Assembly: GCA_022376925.1 (NCBI GenBank)
Contig: JAIOJX010000005.1
Coordinates: 155,449,501-155,513,500, forward strand
Source of the DNA: Tragulus kanchil
Taxonomy: Eukaryota; Chordata; Mammalia; Artiodactyla; Tragulidae
DNA length: 64,000 nt
Reading direction: 5' to 3'
This document shows positions 1 through 12,590 of this stretch, in pieces. The position numbers were made by a program, and so were the translations under genes. The notes beneath the pieces were generated by a model, which was not told the origin of the DNA, searched no databases, and was given only the letters and a program-made list of their open reading frames with translations. Each line of letters begins with the position of its first letter. Position 1 is the stretch's first letter.

Positions 1-61
1 AAATGAATCAGCCATACATGATACCCATGGCACCATGCCTGGGCCCCAGCAAGTCTCAGCC

Positions 62-400
62 GTTTTTTTTTTTTTTTTAAAAGATTTATTTATTTATTTA
101 TTTTGGGCGGGGGTCGGGTTGGGGAGGGAGGGGAGCAGGCGGGCCACTTCTATTGGTCTTTCGTTTCTCTATGTTCATCCATCTTTGTTCTTTGGCTCCT
201 GTGGGCCTCCCATTGCGGTGGCGTCTGTCGTTGCAGAGCGCCGGCTCTGGGTGCATGTGCTTCAGAGCTCCGGCTCGGTGATTGGACACATCAGTCCAGC
301 CGCTCCGCGGCACATGGGATCTTCCCAGGCCAGGGATCGAACCGGCACCCCTTGCACTGCAAGGTGGTGTCCTTACCCACTGGACCACCAGGGAAAGCCC
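62..400 (-). mobile_element. CHR-type tRNA-derived SINE with target-site duplication
   Basis: Reverse-strand element: poly-T and TTTATTTATTTA at the left, and the complement of a tRNA-like head (GGTCCAGTGGGTAAGGACAC type) at the right. A 10-bp repeat AGTCTCAGCC flanks it at 52-61 and 401-410. The same subfamily occurs in the opposite orientation at 63607-63914. Open frames across it are SINE artefacts. Confidence 0.85.
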
Positions 401-1034
401 AGTCTCAGCCATTATTTGTCACTCCCCCACCACTCAGGTGGGGAAGCAGAGGCCCAGGTGGGTTATATCACTTTCCTAACCCCGGATACCAGATGGCGTG
501 GCTGGAGTTTACTCTCAGGTTTTTCTGACTTTGAAGCAGAGGTGCTTTCTAGTCTGACAAACTGTCTCCTTTTCAGGAACTTCCTGGAGACTTGACATTT
601 AAGCTAAGGGGAGGCCTGATGTTACCTAAGATGCTTAACAGACCTTCTTGTCAAGACGTGGCAGCTGGGGGCCGCTTGTCAGTTGAGAACCATCACTTCT
701 GGCTACCACCTGGCAGAGAAAAGAGTCTTAGAGCTGGGCTGAGGCCCAGGATGTCCCCTTTGAGGAGAAAGAAGGTAGAGGAGGGACTGGAGGCATGGAA
801 ATGGGAGGACAAAGTAGGAGTTGGTGGAGGATGGGAGAGCGGACAGCTCTTCCTTTTCCATTTGGAAAGATTAGCCAACAACCAGAAGACCATCTTGCAT
901 TTACTGAGTGCCTGCTGTGTACCAGGGAATATCTGGACGCTTGCATCCTAAGTAGTGAGAAAGACCCATGTGAGAAGAGGTGTGTGATCATGATTAAGGC
1001 TGCAGTGGAGCTGGGGCCCACTTTCTAGTTGTAT

Positions 1035-1180
1035 ATCCCTGGGCAGGCAATTTAACCACTTGGTGCCTCAGTTTTATCATCAGTGAAATGGGGTTGAGAA
1101 CAGCAATGCCTGCTTTCAGGGCTGTTGGGAAGATGAAATGAATCAGCCATACATGATACCCATGGCACCATGCCTGGGCC
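1035..1180 (+). mobile_element. MIR-like SINE remnant
   Basis: Degenerate MIR core and tail: GGCAATTTAACCACTTGG, CTCAGTTTTATCATCAGTG, then GGCTGTTGGGAAGATGAAAT and CCATGCCTGG. It runs without a break over 1135/1136, showing that 841-1136 is the natural left flank of copy 2. Confidence 0.6.
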
Positions 1181-1196
1181 CCAGCAAGTCTCAGCC

Positions 1197-1535
1197 GTTA
1201 TTTTTTTTTTTTTTAAAGATTTATTTATTTATTTATTTTGGGCGGGGGTCGGGTTGGGGAGGGAGGGGAGCAGGCGGGCCACTTCTATTGGTCTTTCGTT
1301 TCTCTATGTTCATCCATCTTTGTTCTTTGGCTCCTGTGGGCCTCCCATTGCGGTGGCGTCTGTCGTTGCAGAGCGCCGGCTCTGGGTGCATGTGCTTCAG
1401 AGCTCCGGCTCGGTGATTGGACACATCAGTCCAGCCGCTCCGCGGCACATGGGATCTTCCCAGGCCAGGGATCGAACCGGCACCCCTTGCACTGCAAGGT
1501 GGTGTCCTTACCCACTGGACCACCAGGGAAAGCCC
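1197..1535 (-). mobile_element. Second copy of the CHR-type SINE
   Basis: Copy of 62-400 within duplication 1, with the same flanking AGTCTCAGCC (1187-1196, 1536-1545). Only the poly-T stretch differs. Confidence 0.85.
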
Positions 1536-1977
1536 AGTCTCAGCCATTATTTGTCACTCCCCCACCACTCAGGTGGGGAAGCAGAGGCCCAGGTGGGTTA
1601 TATCACTTTCCTAACCCCGGATACCAGATGGCGTGGCTGGAGTTTACTCTCAGGTTTTTCTGACTTTGAAGCAGAGGTGCTTTCTAGTCTGACAAACTGT
1701 CTCCTTTTCAGGAACTTCCTGGAGACTTGACATTTAAGCTAAGGGGAGGCCTGATGTTACCTAAGATGCTTAACAGACCTTCTTGTCAAGACGTGGCAGC
1801 TGGGGGCCGCTTGTCAGTTGAGAACCATCACTTCTGGCTACCACCTGGCAGAGAAAAGAGTCTTAGAGCTGGGCTGAGGCCCAGGATGTCCCCTTTTTTG
1901 AGGAGAAAGAAGGTAGAGGAGGGGACTGGAGGCATGGAAATGGGAGGACAAAGTAGGAGTTGGTGGAGGATGGGAGA

Positions 1978-4798
1978 GCCAGACGCCTTGGAGCAGGAGT
2001 GGGCAGCGTGTTTCTCTGAGGACACAGGATGGCCCCTGTCCCAGCATCTCACCCGGTGAGGCCCGTTCCCATAGCAACCTGAGAAACAGATGCTTAAGGA
2101 ACTGCTGGAGGATGCAGCCCAGAGTAAACGAAGAGTGTGAACAGCAGGGTGGAAGGTCAGAGGAGATGCCAGGCCAAGGAGAATCACAGTTGTGGAAAGT
2201 CAAGAGCCAGTGAAAAGGAGGTTTGGGGAATGAATGATGTGGTTCCTTGCTGGTCAGCCCACCAGGGTAGCTGAAGGTGAGGATGACAACCGCAGGCGGA
2301 GCAGAGGCCGAGGGGGAGAACAGGACACCATTATCTCCGGAAATGCTTGGAGTCATGACATGTCCAGGGCTCCCCGTCCAGGGTCTCCTTGGAGCCACAG
2401 CATGCAGCTTCATGAGTGATGCGTACGAACATCAGCATCAGGAGGAAGGAAGTGCATGGTGCCGCCTGGCTTCCCAAGGAGTGAGGCTGTGAGTTCATAG
2501 CATGTCGGTCTGGAGCTTTGTGGGAACAGGGTGGGTACTCAGCAGATTGTTCCCCAAGGTCACTGGGCAGCCCCCTTAGGGATTCTTATTGGACTAAAAA
2601 TGACCACAATGCCTCGTACCCTCCAGTCATCTCCCTAGTAGGTCGGGTCTTCAGATGCTAGCTCAGCTGGCAAACAAGTGAGATCAGGAAGGCGGTGCCA
2701 GGTCTCTCATTCTAGAGTAAGTCCCCAGATTCCAGGCTTTGACAAAGCCCTGTCTGCTAGGTCCCTGAATTGGTGGGATTGACCAGTTGTTTTGACCTGG
2801 AAATGCCTATTCAGCTTTGGGAGGAGAGGAAACTAGAGAAACTGCAGGGACAGGAGGGAGCGGTGGGGTGGGGGAGATGGGGTACAAAGATGGGGGAGGG
2901 AAAGGCAAGGGCGAGGTGGGAGAGGTTCAAGCTTTTTTATAATCTCTTTGTCTTTATCCTCTGTGCACACCCAAGGGCCTTTATCATCAAGACCCCTGTG
3001 TGGGGCTGGGCGTGCATATGGACAGGTTATTGGGTGCCTGCAACTGTGCCACCAGATGTGGAAGGCTTAGAGATATAAAGTTCACTAAGTTAGTGCGAAC
3101 GGTGAGCCTCACTGCTTCTGGGCTCTTGGCATCTTCTCACCAGCCTTGTCTGCAGGCATGGGGTCCCCTGTTCACCTTCTTCCTCCGGGCAAGTCTGCTC
3201 TGGCTGTAGGTGTGACAGGCCGTCTCATGGAGGGCATCTCTTAACATGATACAAAATGAAACACAGTCCTTCAAGGGGATGCTGTCGTCTTCATCTCCAC
3301 TATACAGCAGAGTGCTTCAGGGAGCTGCCCTGAGCCACGCTGCTGTTACTAACACAGGAGGGATTTGAACCCAGGTCAGTTGCCTCCAGCGTATGCTATG
3401 GACTCCACACCACACCACCTCCATGGGGTAGCTTCAGTGTATCAGGAAGAGGTTTTATTCTTTATAGAGGTCTGCCCGGCAGCATCCCTGAATACATAGT
3501 CCCACTTGAACACATCCAGTGATGGCCCACTTGTTACTTTACCAAGAGACCAGACCCATCTTCCAAGAGCTTGGAGTTTTGGAAAAATGTCTGACTACTA
3601 AGCCCTAAACTTTCCCTCTGTCCCCGCCTTCCCTGGCTGAAATTCTAGAGCCACTGAGAAGTCCATACCTTTGGCCTGATACCCCTCGGATATTTGCAGG
3701 CCAGTCCCACACCTACGGCTGCAGACTCAAATTGCACAAGTGGGAGGCATCCCCCGGCTCCTCAGCTCCTCCTCTTTCTTGGCCATCAGCTCCCATGTCC
3801 TTTACCTGTCAGGCCCAGTCCTGCTGGACACCCTCTGGTTTACCGACATTCTTCTCATTTTGCTGTCCTTAGACTTAGGGACGCTCTGAGTGTGATCTGC
3901 CACATCCTGAAACCATCCCCACCCCCATCCCTGGTCTGTGGAAAAATTGTCTTCCATGAAACCAGTTCCTGGTGCCGAAAAGTTTAGGAACTGCTGCCCT
4001 AGAGGAGGCAGTCGTTGGACCAGGAAGACCTTTGATTAATGCATTTGTAGATGCTCCTAGTTTTCCCTCTCTTTGGCCTTGCTCCCTACTCCCTGGGGTG
4101 GTCTGGTCTTCTTGCTTTAAGGTCATAAAATGCTCTAAACTTCAGATCCGAATGGGCCTGCAAAGGTCACCCATTTATTGTAGCTCCAGGGTCCTCCACA
4201 GAGAGTATCCTCTCCCACACTCAAAAGACGTACTTTGTGCCTAAAAAGAGACAGCACCCAACTCAGAGCTGGAGTCTGATTTCTCCTGTGGCTCCACTTT
4301 CTCCTTCTTTCCACACACTGGGTGACAGCCTGGTTGGACCTTCAGAGCATTCACCCCCACCATCCTGTTCTCTGGCTACTATCCCTCCCCAACCCTTTTC
4401 TTCTCCAGGTTAAACCTCTTATTCCCTCCAGGCACCTTTCTGAGGGAAGCAGGGGTGGGCGTGAGTCCACTGCGCTCCTCTTCTGGGCGGCCCTTCTGAG
4501 GCCACCCTTGTTCCACCTGCCGTCCTCCTCTCTGTTCCACCCCATCCAGCCCCCTCTCCCTCCCTTTCAGCCACTTCCGAGCTTCCCTCATGCTTGGTCA
4601 CTGTAGTATGTCTCTTAGGTCTCCACGTCTCATACATTTGGTCATCCTTAGGACTTAATTCCCCCAAAGTTCCTGAAGCTGTCACATATCAGATGTGGAT
4701 CAAGTCTTGGGTCAGGAGAATCTAGGCCTTTATTGGTCAGGTAGCACTATAGTTCTTCCAATTAATTCATGTCTTACACTGGGTCCCCCAGAAACAAA
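1978..4798. other. Single-copy intron
   Basis: No gene. A purine-rich tract lies at about 2820-2935. A weak MIR-like stretch (complement strand) lies at about 3270-3400, around AGGGATTTGAACCCAGGTCA. The rest is unremarkable. Confidence 0.6.
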
Positions 4799-5244
4799 AG
4801 AGTCAATAGATTATGTGGAGTTGAACTCAGGAAGCATTAGTAGAAAAGTGGGGGCTTCAGAACAGGAAGGGCAGGAAGCTCATGCAGGGTATGTTCGTGA
4901 GCACATTACTAGTTTGAACAACTGGAACTCAGGGGGCCTCGGCAGGACTAGGAAGCAGGAGAGATTAGGAGGAGCTATTGCAGTGGTCCAGGGGAGAGAA
5001 GAACCTTCCAATGGGGATTCTTGTTACAGAGGTAGAAAGACTGTGTCTGTGCTCTAGGGCCAGCTATGTTTGTAAATGAAACATTATTTAGGATGAAGTA
5101 TGAATTTGACCTATAGGAAATCCAAATTAGACAAGAGAAATTTATTCCATTTTACATAAAAGTCCAGTTAGGCAGCTGGGCCTCCTTCAACCTTGTTACC
5201 CTGCTGACTCTGGGCTACATTGATGAGTTGCCACTACTTTACAA

Positions 5245-5540
5245 GTATGTCTGTGAAAGTGGTTCAGTCCTGTCCAATGCTTTGCAATCCATGGACGAGC
5301 CATGCAATTCTCCAGGCAAGAATACTAGAGTGGGTAGCCTTTCCCTTCTCCAGGGAATCTTCTCAATCCAGAGGTCAAACCCAGATCTCCTGCATTTTGG
5401 GCAGATTCTTTACCATCTGAGCCACCAGAGAAGCCCAAGAATATTGGAATAGGTAGCCTATCCCTTCTCCAGGGGATCTTCCCAACCCAGAAATCGAACT
5501 GGGGTCTCCTGCATTGCAGACTTCCCTGGTAGCTCAGTGT
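5245..5540 (-). mobile_element. Bov-tA/Bov-A2 type SINE, with a second partial head
   Basis: Reverse-strand bovid SINE: TCCAGGCAAGAATACTAGAG, GATCTCCTGCATTTTGGGCA and CCATCTGAGCCACCAGAGAA, then a second shorter Bov-A-like unit (5440-5540). Confidence 0.85.
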
Positions 5541-6340
5541 AGAATCCACCTGCTTTACCAGGATGTCAGTAAAAATGCTTGGGATGGGAGATAGAAATGA
5601 GTGCCGTGTTGACGGGGCTTCTTCCAGACAGAGAGGGATCTAAGCAGGGAGGCTGTGAATCAGGTACTGAAGGCACCTGGGGAGTGTCCTGGATGGGGGT
5701 CCGCATTATCTCTGGAGGAGACATCTTCAGCCAAAGCCCAGCAGTCGTACGTGGAATTAGGCAAGAGAGTATGGAAGCACTTCAGTACCTTCTTCATAAT
5801 CCAGCCGCCTTCAGAGCCTCCACCACCCTGACCCCACCCAGCTTGCCTTGGACCCAGCCCAGGGAAGGCTCCTTGCACCACCCTAGCGTTCCTAAGAGTC
5901 AATAGATTATGTGGAGTTGAACTCAGGAAGCATTAGTAGAAAAGTGGGGGCTTCAGAACAGGAAGGGCAGGAAGCTCATGCAGGGTATGTTCGTGAGCAC
6001 ATTACTAGTTTGAACAACTGGAACTCAGGGGGCCTCGGCAGGACTAGGAAGCAGGAGAGATTAGGAGGAGCTATTGCAGTGGTCCAGGGGAGAGAAGAAC
6101 CTTCCAATGGGGATTCTTGTTACAGAGGTAGAAAGACTGTGTCTGTGCTCTAGGGCCAGCTATGTTTGTAAATGAAACATTATTTAGGATGAAGTATGAA
6201 TTTGACCTATAGGAAATCCAAATTAGACAAGAGAAATTTATTCCATTTTACATAAAAGTCCAGTTAGGCAGCTGGGCCTCCTTCAACCTTGTTACCCTGC
6301 TGACTCTGGGCTACATTGATGAGTTGCCACTACTTTACAA

Positions 6341-6636
6341 GTATGTCTGTGAAAGTGGTTCAGTCCTGTCCAATGCTTTGCAATCCATGGACGAGCCATG
6401 CAATTCTCCAGGCAAGAATACTAGAGTGGGTAGCCTTTCCCTTCTCCAGGGAATCTTCTCAATCCAGAGGTCAAACCCAGATCTCCTGCATTTTGGGCAG
6501 ATTCTTTACCATCTGAGCCACCAGAGAAGCCCAAGAATATTGGAATAGGTAGCCTATCCCTTCTCCAGGGGATCTTCCCAACCCAGAAATCGAACTGGGG
6601 TCTCCTGCATTGCAGACTTCCCTGGTAGCTCAGTGT
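6341..6636 (-). mobile_element. Second copy of the 5245 SINE
   Basis: Same element at offset 1096, inside copy 2 of duplication 2. Confidence 0.85.
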
Positions 6637-6976
6637 AGAATCCACCTGCTTTACCAGGATGTCAGTAAAAATGCTTGGGATGGGAGATAGAAATGAGTGC
6701 CGTGTTGACGGGGCTTCTTCCAGACAGAGAGGGATCTAAGCAGGGAGGCTGTGAATCAGGTACTGAAGGCACCTGGGGAGTGTCCTGGATGGGGGTCCGC
6801 ATTATCTCTGGAGGAGACATCTTCAGCCAAAGCCCAGCAGTCGTACGTGGAATTAGGCAAGAGAGTATGGAAGCACTTCAGTACCTTCTTCATAATCCAG
6901 CCGCCTTCAGAGCCTCCACCACCCTGACCCCACCCAGCTTCCGTCCTTGGACCCAGCCCAGGGGAAGGCTCCTTGC

Positions 6977-8151
6977 TTAGGTCCTGTTCTTCTCTTCACT
7001 GGCAAATGAAATCATGTCTTAGTTTAGCTGAGGTGCCCTTAGTTTCTCGTAGTAATTATTGCTCTATAAGTGAGCGGAAAGGTTTTAATTTCACAAGGGT
7101 GCGTGCAAGCCATGCATTTTGCATTTACTCAGCCTTAATCAATACTGTAACAGAATTAAGAGGTCCCAGCAAGCCTTGTGATCTTACCTAAGCTAATAAG
7201 AAATGAGCGTATGTAACTACACTGAAGACCTTAGCTAATGTACTTGTCGATAACAGGGGACCACATTTTTCTGTCTTGTATCACATTTTCTTAATTTATT
7301 CAGTTATTGACTAAAAGCGTGTGCGTTTTTAGTGGCAGGGTTAGTCTATCATTGCTGCTACAGTTTCTCATTGCTGCTACAGTTTCAAGTTTTTACATCA
7401 TCTTCTTTGATGTCGACCTAAAACCTTGCATTTCAACCTCAAGTCAGCTCATCAGTAATCTCCATCCTCTCTCTTACTCGTTTTTCCTCAGCACTTAGCA
7501 CCTTCTACTATGCCCTTTATTTTGTTTATCTCATTTACTCTCTGTCTCTCCTCTGTTTTGTCTCATTTATTAACTGCTATGTCTTCAGTGCCTAGAATGG
7601 TACCTGGCATGTGATGGAAACTCAATAAGTTATTTGCTACTGGAGGGAATAAAATCGCCTGATATGATGGTTGTATACACAGTGGGAAGTCTCTAGTGCC
7701 ACTTTTGGCTCTAAAATTCTGTTTCCAGATGCTGGGTCTATAGTGTATGCTAGCCCGGGCTGGTTGATTAAATAAATGGATGAATCAAATGTTACCTTAC
7801 AATGATGGAAAATAATGTCATGTTGCATCTGATAGCCTACCCTTACCGCCTCCCCAGCCCCCCTCAACTGTTCCAAAGACCCAGCTGGCCAGAAAGAAGG
7901 AGCCATGGAGAACAAGCATGTGTTCTCTGCCCTTATCTCTCCAGCACACGGCCAATTTTAAAATAGCATTTAATGACCATTGCATAAAGATGTCACTGTG
8001 TCAGCGCTGTCCCCAAGCAGCTGGGATACTGCGAAGCCCCCGTGTCTTTCTGTGACATCCCTCCCAAGGACCACTGAGGGGGGCTTCCTGGCCAAACTCA
8101 CCTACTTCATTTGTAACCCGACTCCCAGGATGGGGTATTCTGCTAAATACA
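6977..8151. other. Single-copy intron with L2-like tail and a short tandem repeat
   Basis: A 19-bp unit (ATTGCTGCTACAGTTTCTC) is repeated about twice at 7352-7388. About 7560-7640 looks like an L2 end (CAGTGCCTAGAATGGTACCT, then CTCAATAA). About 7040-7200 is AT-rich, repeat-free and has an ATTTGCATTT-like octamer region; see findings. Confidence 0.55.
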
Positions 8152-8946
8152 CCAGCTCCCTTATCGGTCTCTCCTATGGTAATGCTCTTGCTACAGAAGC
8201 CAGACAATTAGAGGTAATTGGGATAATCGGCATTTATTATGGCAATTTGCATTTCTACAGAAGGCAGTACAGAATTTACCACCCGGCTTGGGAATGTGCT
8301 TTTTTGGAGCTGTGCTGAATGTGGCTCTCCATTCTGAAGCATTTTTTAGAGCTCACAGGATTTGTCCCTTCTTTGCTGGCATCAAGTCTTTAGGGCAGCA
8401 TGAGATGTGAATTCCCCCAGCCTATCAAAGGGGAGCGTGCAAATTAGGGTCTGGGAATTAGGGAAGCCTGATTTCCATCATCTGGGACCTGGGGAAGAAT
8501 ACACTGTCTGGAAGGAGCCCTGGGTCTGTGGTCAGACCCCTGGTGACTGATTTTTCGCTACATTCACCAGATGTTTGGCTTAATTGGTAGAATTGTTTCA
8601 CTGTCTCAGCTGAGTAGCTCAAAACTCAAGCCTGCTGTTCTGTGATGGCTCTCCACACAGAAGCCCAAAGGGCTCCTGAACATAGGGGTGCCTGGTCCTG
8701 TCTGCAGGCGCCTCCTCTGGCATGGACCCTTCATTTGTCCCTCTCATGAATGAGGGCCATGGTGTGCAGTGACCATAGCAGTTAGCTCTCCACTACAGCT
8801 GCATGGATTAGAGTCTCTTCTCCACCAATTGTTAGCTGGGTGACCGTGGGTACCTTAACCTCTTGGTGTGGCCCTTTTCTCATCCTAAAAGTGGAGATAA
8901 CCATAGTACATCTGACTCTAGGGTTGACCAAAGAATCACGTCAGAG

Positions 8947-9087
8947 GGACTTCCCTGGTGGTCCCGTGGTTAAGACTCCATATTTCCTACAAAGGTTGGC
9001 ATGGGTTCCATCCCTGGTCAGGCAACGAGGTCCTACATGCTGTGTGTGCCGACAAAAGAATACAAACTTCTAATTAAGAAAAAATCA
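8947..9087 (+). mobile_element. CHR-type SINE
   Basis: Plus-strand head GGGACTTCCCTGGTGGTCCC and GTTAAGACTCCA, a B-box-like GGTTCCATCCCTGGTCAGGC, CCTACATGCTGTGTGTGCC, then an A-rich tail. Confidence 0.85.
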
Positions 9088-10054
9088 ATTAAGATCATAT
9101 ATATGAGTCCCTCTGCAGAAAGTCAGAAACAGACGTTAGATGTTCTCTTTGAAAGATCCTCTATCCCATCACCCTGGGCAGGGATACCAGGGCCCTGTCG
9201 TTCTCTTCCATGGCAGCCCCTCTCTTTTTCTATTCTCTTGCTACAGAAGCCAGACAATACACCAGCTCTTATCGGTCTCTCCTATGGTAATGCTCTTGCT
9301 ACAGAAGCCAGACAATTAGAGGTAATTGGGATAATCGGCATTTATTATGGCAATTTGCATTTCTACAGAAGGCAGTACAGAATTTACCACCCGGCTTGGG
9401 AATGTGCTTTTTTGGAGCTGTGCTGAATGTGGCTCTCCATTCTGAAGCATTTTTTAGAGCTCACAGGATTTGTCCCTTCTTTGCTGGCATCAAGTCTTTA
9501 GGGCAGCATGAGATGTGAATTCCCCCAGCCTATCAAAGGGGAGCGTGCAAATTAGGGTCTGGGAATTAGGGAAGCCTGATTTCCATCATCTGGGACCTGG
9601 GGAAGAATACACTGTCTGGAAGGAGCCCTGGGTCTGTGGTCAGACCCCTGGTGACTGATTTTTCGCTACATTCACCAGATGTTTGGCTTAATTGGTAGAA
9701 TTGTTTCACTGTCTCAGCTGAGTAGCTCAAAACTCAAGCCTGCTGTTCTGTGATGGCTCTCCACACAGAAGCCCAAAGGGCTCCTGAACATAGGGGTGCC
9801 TGGTCCTGTCTGCAGGCGCCTCCTCTGGCATGGACCCTTCATTTGTCCCTCTCATGAATGAGGGCCATGGTGTGCAGTGACCATAGCAGTTAGCTCTCCA
9901 CTACAGCTGCATGGATTAGAGTCTCTTCTCCACCAATTGTTAGCTGGGTGACCGTGGGTACCTTAACCTCTTGGTGTGGCCCTTTTCTCATCCTAAAAGT
10001 GGAGATAACCATAGTACATCTGACTCTAGGGTTGACCAAAGAATCACGTCAGAG

Positions 10055-10195
10055 GGACTTCCCTGGTGGTCCCGTGGTTAAGACTCCATATTTCCTACAA
10101 AGGTTGGCATGGGTTCCATCCCTGGTCAGGCAACGAGGTCCTACATGCTGTGTGTGCCGACAAAAGAATACAAACTTCTAATTAAGAAAAAATCA
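10055..10195 (+). mobile_element. Second copy of the 8947 CHR-type SINE
   Basis: Same element at offset 1108, in copy 2 of duplication 3. Confidence 0.85.
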
Positions 10196-10336
10196 ATTAA
10201 GATCATATATATGAGTCCCTCTGCAGAAAGTCAGAAACAGACGTTAGATGTTCTCTTTGAAAGATCCTCTATCCCATCACCCCTGGGCAGGGATACCAGG
10301 GGCCCTGTCGTTCTCTTCCATGGCAGCTCCTCTCAT

Positions 10337-12226
10337 CTAAGATTTTACTCTTATGGTGGTCTCATCATAGACTTTGTCCACTTTGTTGAGAATGTGGCAG
10401 CCACGCTGGAGAGGAAATGTCCTTGGATTATTGGGGAAAGTGAGGCAAGATGGCGGAGGCAACAGATGACTCGACTCTTCAGAGCCTCTAGCCTGCCTGC
10501 CTATGAGAAGGACCTGGCTTTCCTTCTCAGGGAGAATGTGATCTTCAGTCAGGCTCACAGACAGGAATGATTGCTTCTGTTGCAATTGGTCCTATGGGTT
10601 TTTGAAAAGCATGTGTGAAATAAACCTGCAGCCTCTTTTCATCCAGCTTTTCAGTTAAGATAAAGGTGAAGTTGCTCTAACAGAGTCCTGAGAGAGTGGC
10701 TTTAATAAGATGAATGTGTGTTTTCTTCTCCGGTAATGGTCTAGTTGATTCAGGCTGCTGGGGCCACTATGATTGACAGCATATTCAGACCCAGGTTCCT
10801 TCCGTCTTTGGCTCGATGCTCCCTGGGCACTGTGTTCATCTTCATGCTTGGAGCTGTGTGGCTGGCACATTTGCTTCCCCACCCACAAGGAGTGTTAAGC
10901 TGCATGTAGAGACCCTCCTTTACAGCATGGGATGCAGAAGTTGCACTCATCACTTCTGCATACTTTCCTTTGGAAAATACAAAATCGCACTGTCACATCC
11001 CACCCTGGGAAATAGTCTCTGGCCGGTCCTTTGTGCCCAGTGGAGGCCAGGGGAGGGGATAGGTTCTGTTAGCACAAGGAATCTTGGTGCTGGTACTTCT
11101 GCTCTGACAGTTGAGGAAATGCAGGCAGCTGGGAGTGATTTCCTATTGTTCTGGACCATCACCTCCCAATGCAGCCAGAATGTAGAACCTAGTTATGCCG
11201 ATAGCAGTGGACAGCTGCGTTGTGTGTGTTCTCTCTCTTTTCATGTCCTACTCTTTGTGGCCCCATTGGACGATAGCCCACCGGGCTCCTCTGTCCATGG
11301 CATTTTCCAGGCAAGAATACTGGAGCCGGTTGCCATTTACTTCTCCAGAGGATCTTCCCAACTCAGACTGAACCAGCATCTCTCCTGTCTTCTGCATTGG
11401 AAAGACTGATGCCAAAGCTCCAGATATTTTTTTTAACCACTGCACCACCTGGGAAGCTCAGGGAAGCTGTGGAACTGAGCACTAGAAAGAATGGATATTG
11501 CTTGGCTTTTGCTGCTCTTACATAGGACCTCGTTTCATAAGAATGTCCACCGCCCCCTCCTGCACCAGGGCCGTCCCTGTTTACATGGAGGAACAGAACC
11601 AAGGGTCAACAAAGCCTTCCTGCTGGTGAACTGTCCATTCTCTGACCTAACCTTCACATTGACTTATTTTGCAAAGCAATTGTCTGTGGCTTCATCTGTT
11701 CCCTATGGCTCCACCAGGATAAAGGCTGGCAGGGTTTCTTCACATCATCAAAGGGAAGACAGGCTGAGTGAAGTGACAAATTATTTAGGATAAGCTAGTT
11801 AGGCTTTAATAACAAGCAGCCCCAAATCTCTGACCTGAACCCAACAAAAGTTTGCTTCTTACTCACATGCAGTAAAAGGAGCCTGAATGATTCTTCAGGA
11901 AAACTTACTTCGGTGTGGTCCTCAGAGATCCTGGCTGATGACAGCTCTGTCTTCTTGTAGATTCATCATCTAGAACTTGAAGCCACCTCTTTGGTACTCA
12001 TGGCAGGGCAAGGGAGAGACTACAAAATCATGTCTGATGGTGATTCACACTCTGCTCACATTCCATTGGCCAGTAGTCACAGAGCTCACAGACATGCAAG
12101 GGGGCCGAGGTGTGTCGTCTGGAATTGGGGGGAGATGGGTGAATATTAGACATCTTGAACATACATGCTTTAAGATCTGACAGCAAATAGTGGCTCTTTA
12201 AGCTTTTCTTTCTGATGCCTTCAAGT
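10337..12226. other. Single-copy intron
   Basis: No gene. It contains one Bov-tA type SINE (11236-11459). The 197-codon frame at 10816-11409 runs into that SINE and has no recognisable domain. Confidence 0.6.
11236..11459 (-). mobile_element. Bov-tA/Bov-A2 type SINE
   Basis: Reverse-strand bovid SINE: TCCAGGCAAGAATACTGGAG, GAGGATCTTCCCAACTCAGA, and ending CACCTGGGAAGCTC. It carries a T8 run near the head. Confidence 0.85.
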
Positions 12227-12590
12227 TGTAGTGCTGGAGAAGACTCTTGCAAGTCCCTTGGACTGCAAGGTGATCAACCCAGACAATCCTAAAGGAAATC
12301 AACCCTGAATATTCATTGGAAGGACTGATGGTGAAGCTGAAGCTCCAGTGCATTGGTCACTTGATGTGAAGAGATGACTCATTGGAAAAGACTGATACTG
12401 GGAAAGAAGAAAGGCAGGAGAAGGGGGTGTCAGAGGACGGAATGGTTAGATAGCATCACTGGCTTAATGGACATGAATCTGAGCAAACTCCAGAAGAGGG
12501 TGAAGGACAGAGGAGCCTGGTATGCTGCAGTCCATGGGGCTGCAAAGAGTTGGATATGACTTTGTGACCGAACAACAACTGTCACAAAGT
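12227..12590 (+). mobile_element. BovB (RTE) LINE 3'-end fragment
   Basis: Plus-strand sequence matches the BovB 3' end: GTGCTGGAGAAGACTCTTGC, CCCTTGGACTGCAAGG, AATCAACCCTGAATATTCAT, ATGGACATGAATCTGAGCAA, GCAGTCCATGGGGCTGCAAA. BovB is an RTE-clade retrotransposon, abundant in ruminants and thought to have been acquired horizontally. Confidence 0.88.

Larger units (their letters stand above)
1..1977. repeat. Direct duplication 1 (offset 1135)
   Basis: 1-840 matches 1136-1977; the sequence at 841-1135 runs naturally into copy 2, so its own first copy lies before the window. The junction is near 840. The last 90 bases of copy 1 have lost bases (CCCCTTT against CCCCTTTTTT near 756/1891; one G near 784), and then the copies diverge abruptly. 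Confidence 0.95.
4799..6976. repeat. Direct duplication 2 (offset 1096)
   Basis: 4799-5876 matches 5895-6976. The end of copy 1 lacks bases (GCTTGCCTTGG for GCTTCCGTCCTTGG; CAGGG for CAGGGG). About 18 nt at the junction (5877-5894) resemble a degraded start of copy 2. Confidence 0.95.
8152..10336. repeat. Direct duplication 3 (offset 1108)
   Basis: 8152-9228 matches 9260-10336. The end of copy 1 lacks single C or G bases (CACCCTGGG for CACCCCTGGG; CCAGGGCC for CCAGGGGCC), and the start of copy 2 lacks CC (AGCTCTTATC for AGCTCCCTTATC). 9229-9259 is a scrambled junction that carries a partial third copy of CTCTTGCTACAGAAGCCAGA. Confidence 0.95.

Noticed and set aside
35..595. 186-codon frame (repeated at 1170-1730)
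   Set aside because: It runs through a reverse-strand CHR-type SINE and its poly-T tail; the repetition is due to duplication 1.
1838..2413. 191-codon minus-strand frame
   Set aside because: Low-complexity Pro/Ser-rich translation, no domain and no conservation evidence.
10816..11409. 197-codon frame
   Set aside because: No domain, no splice or promoter context, and its end lies in a Bov-tA SINE.
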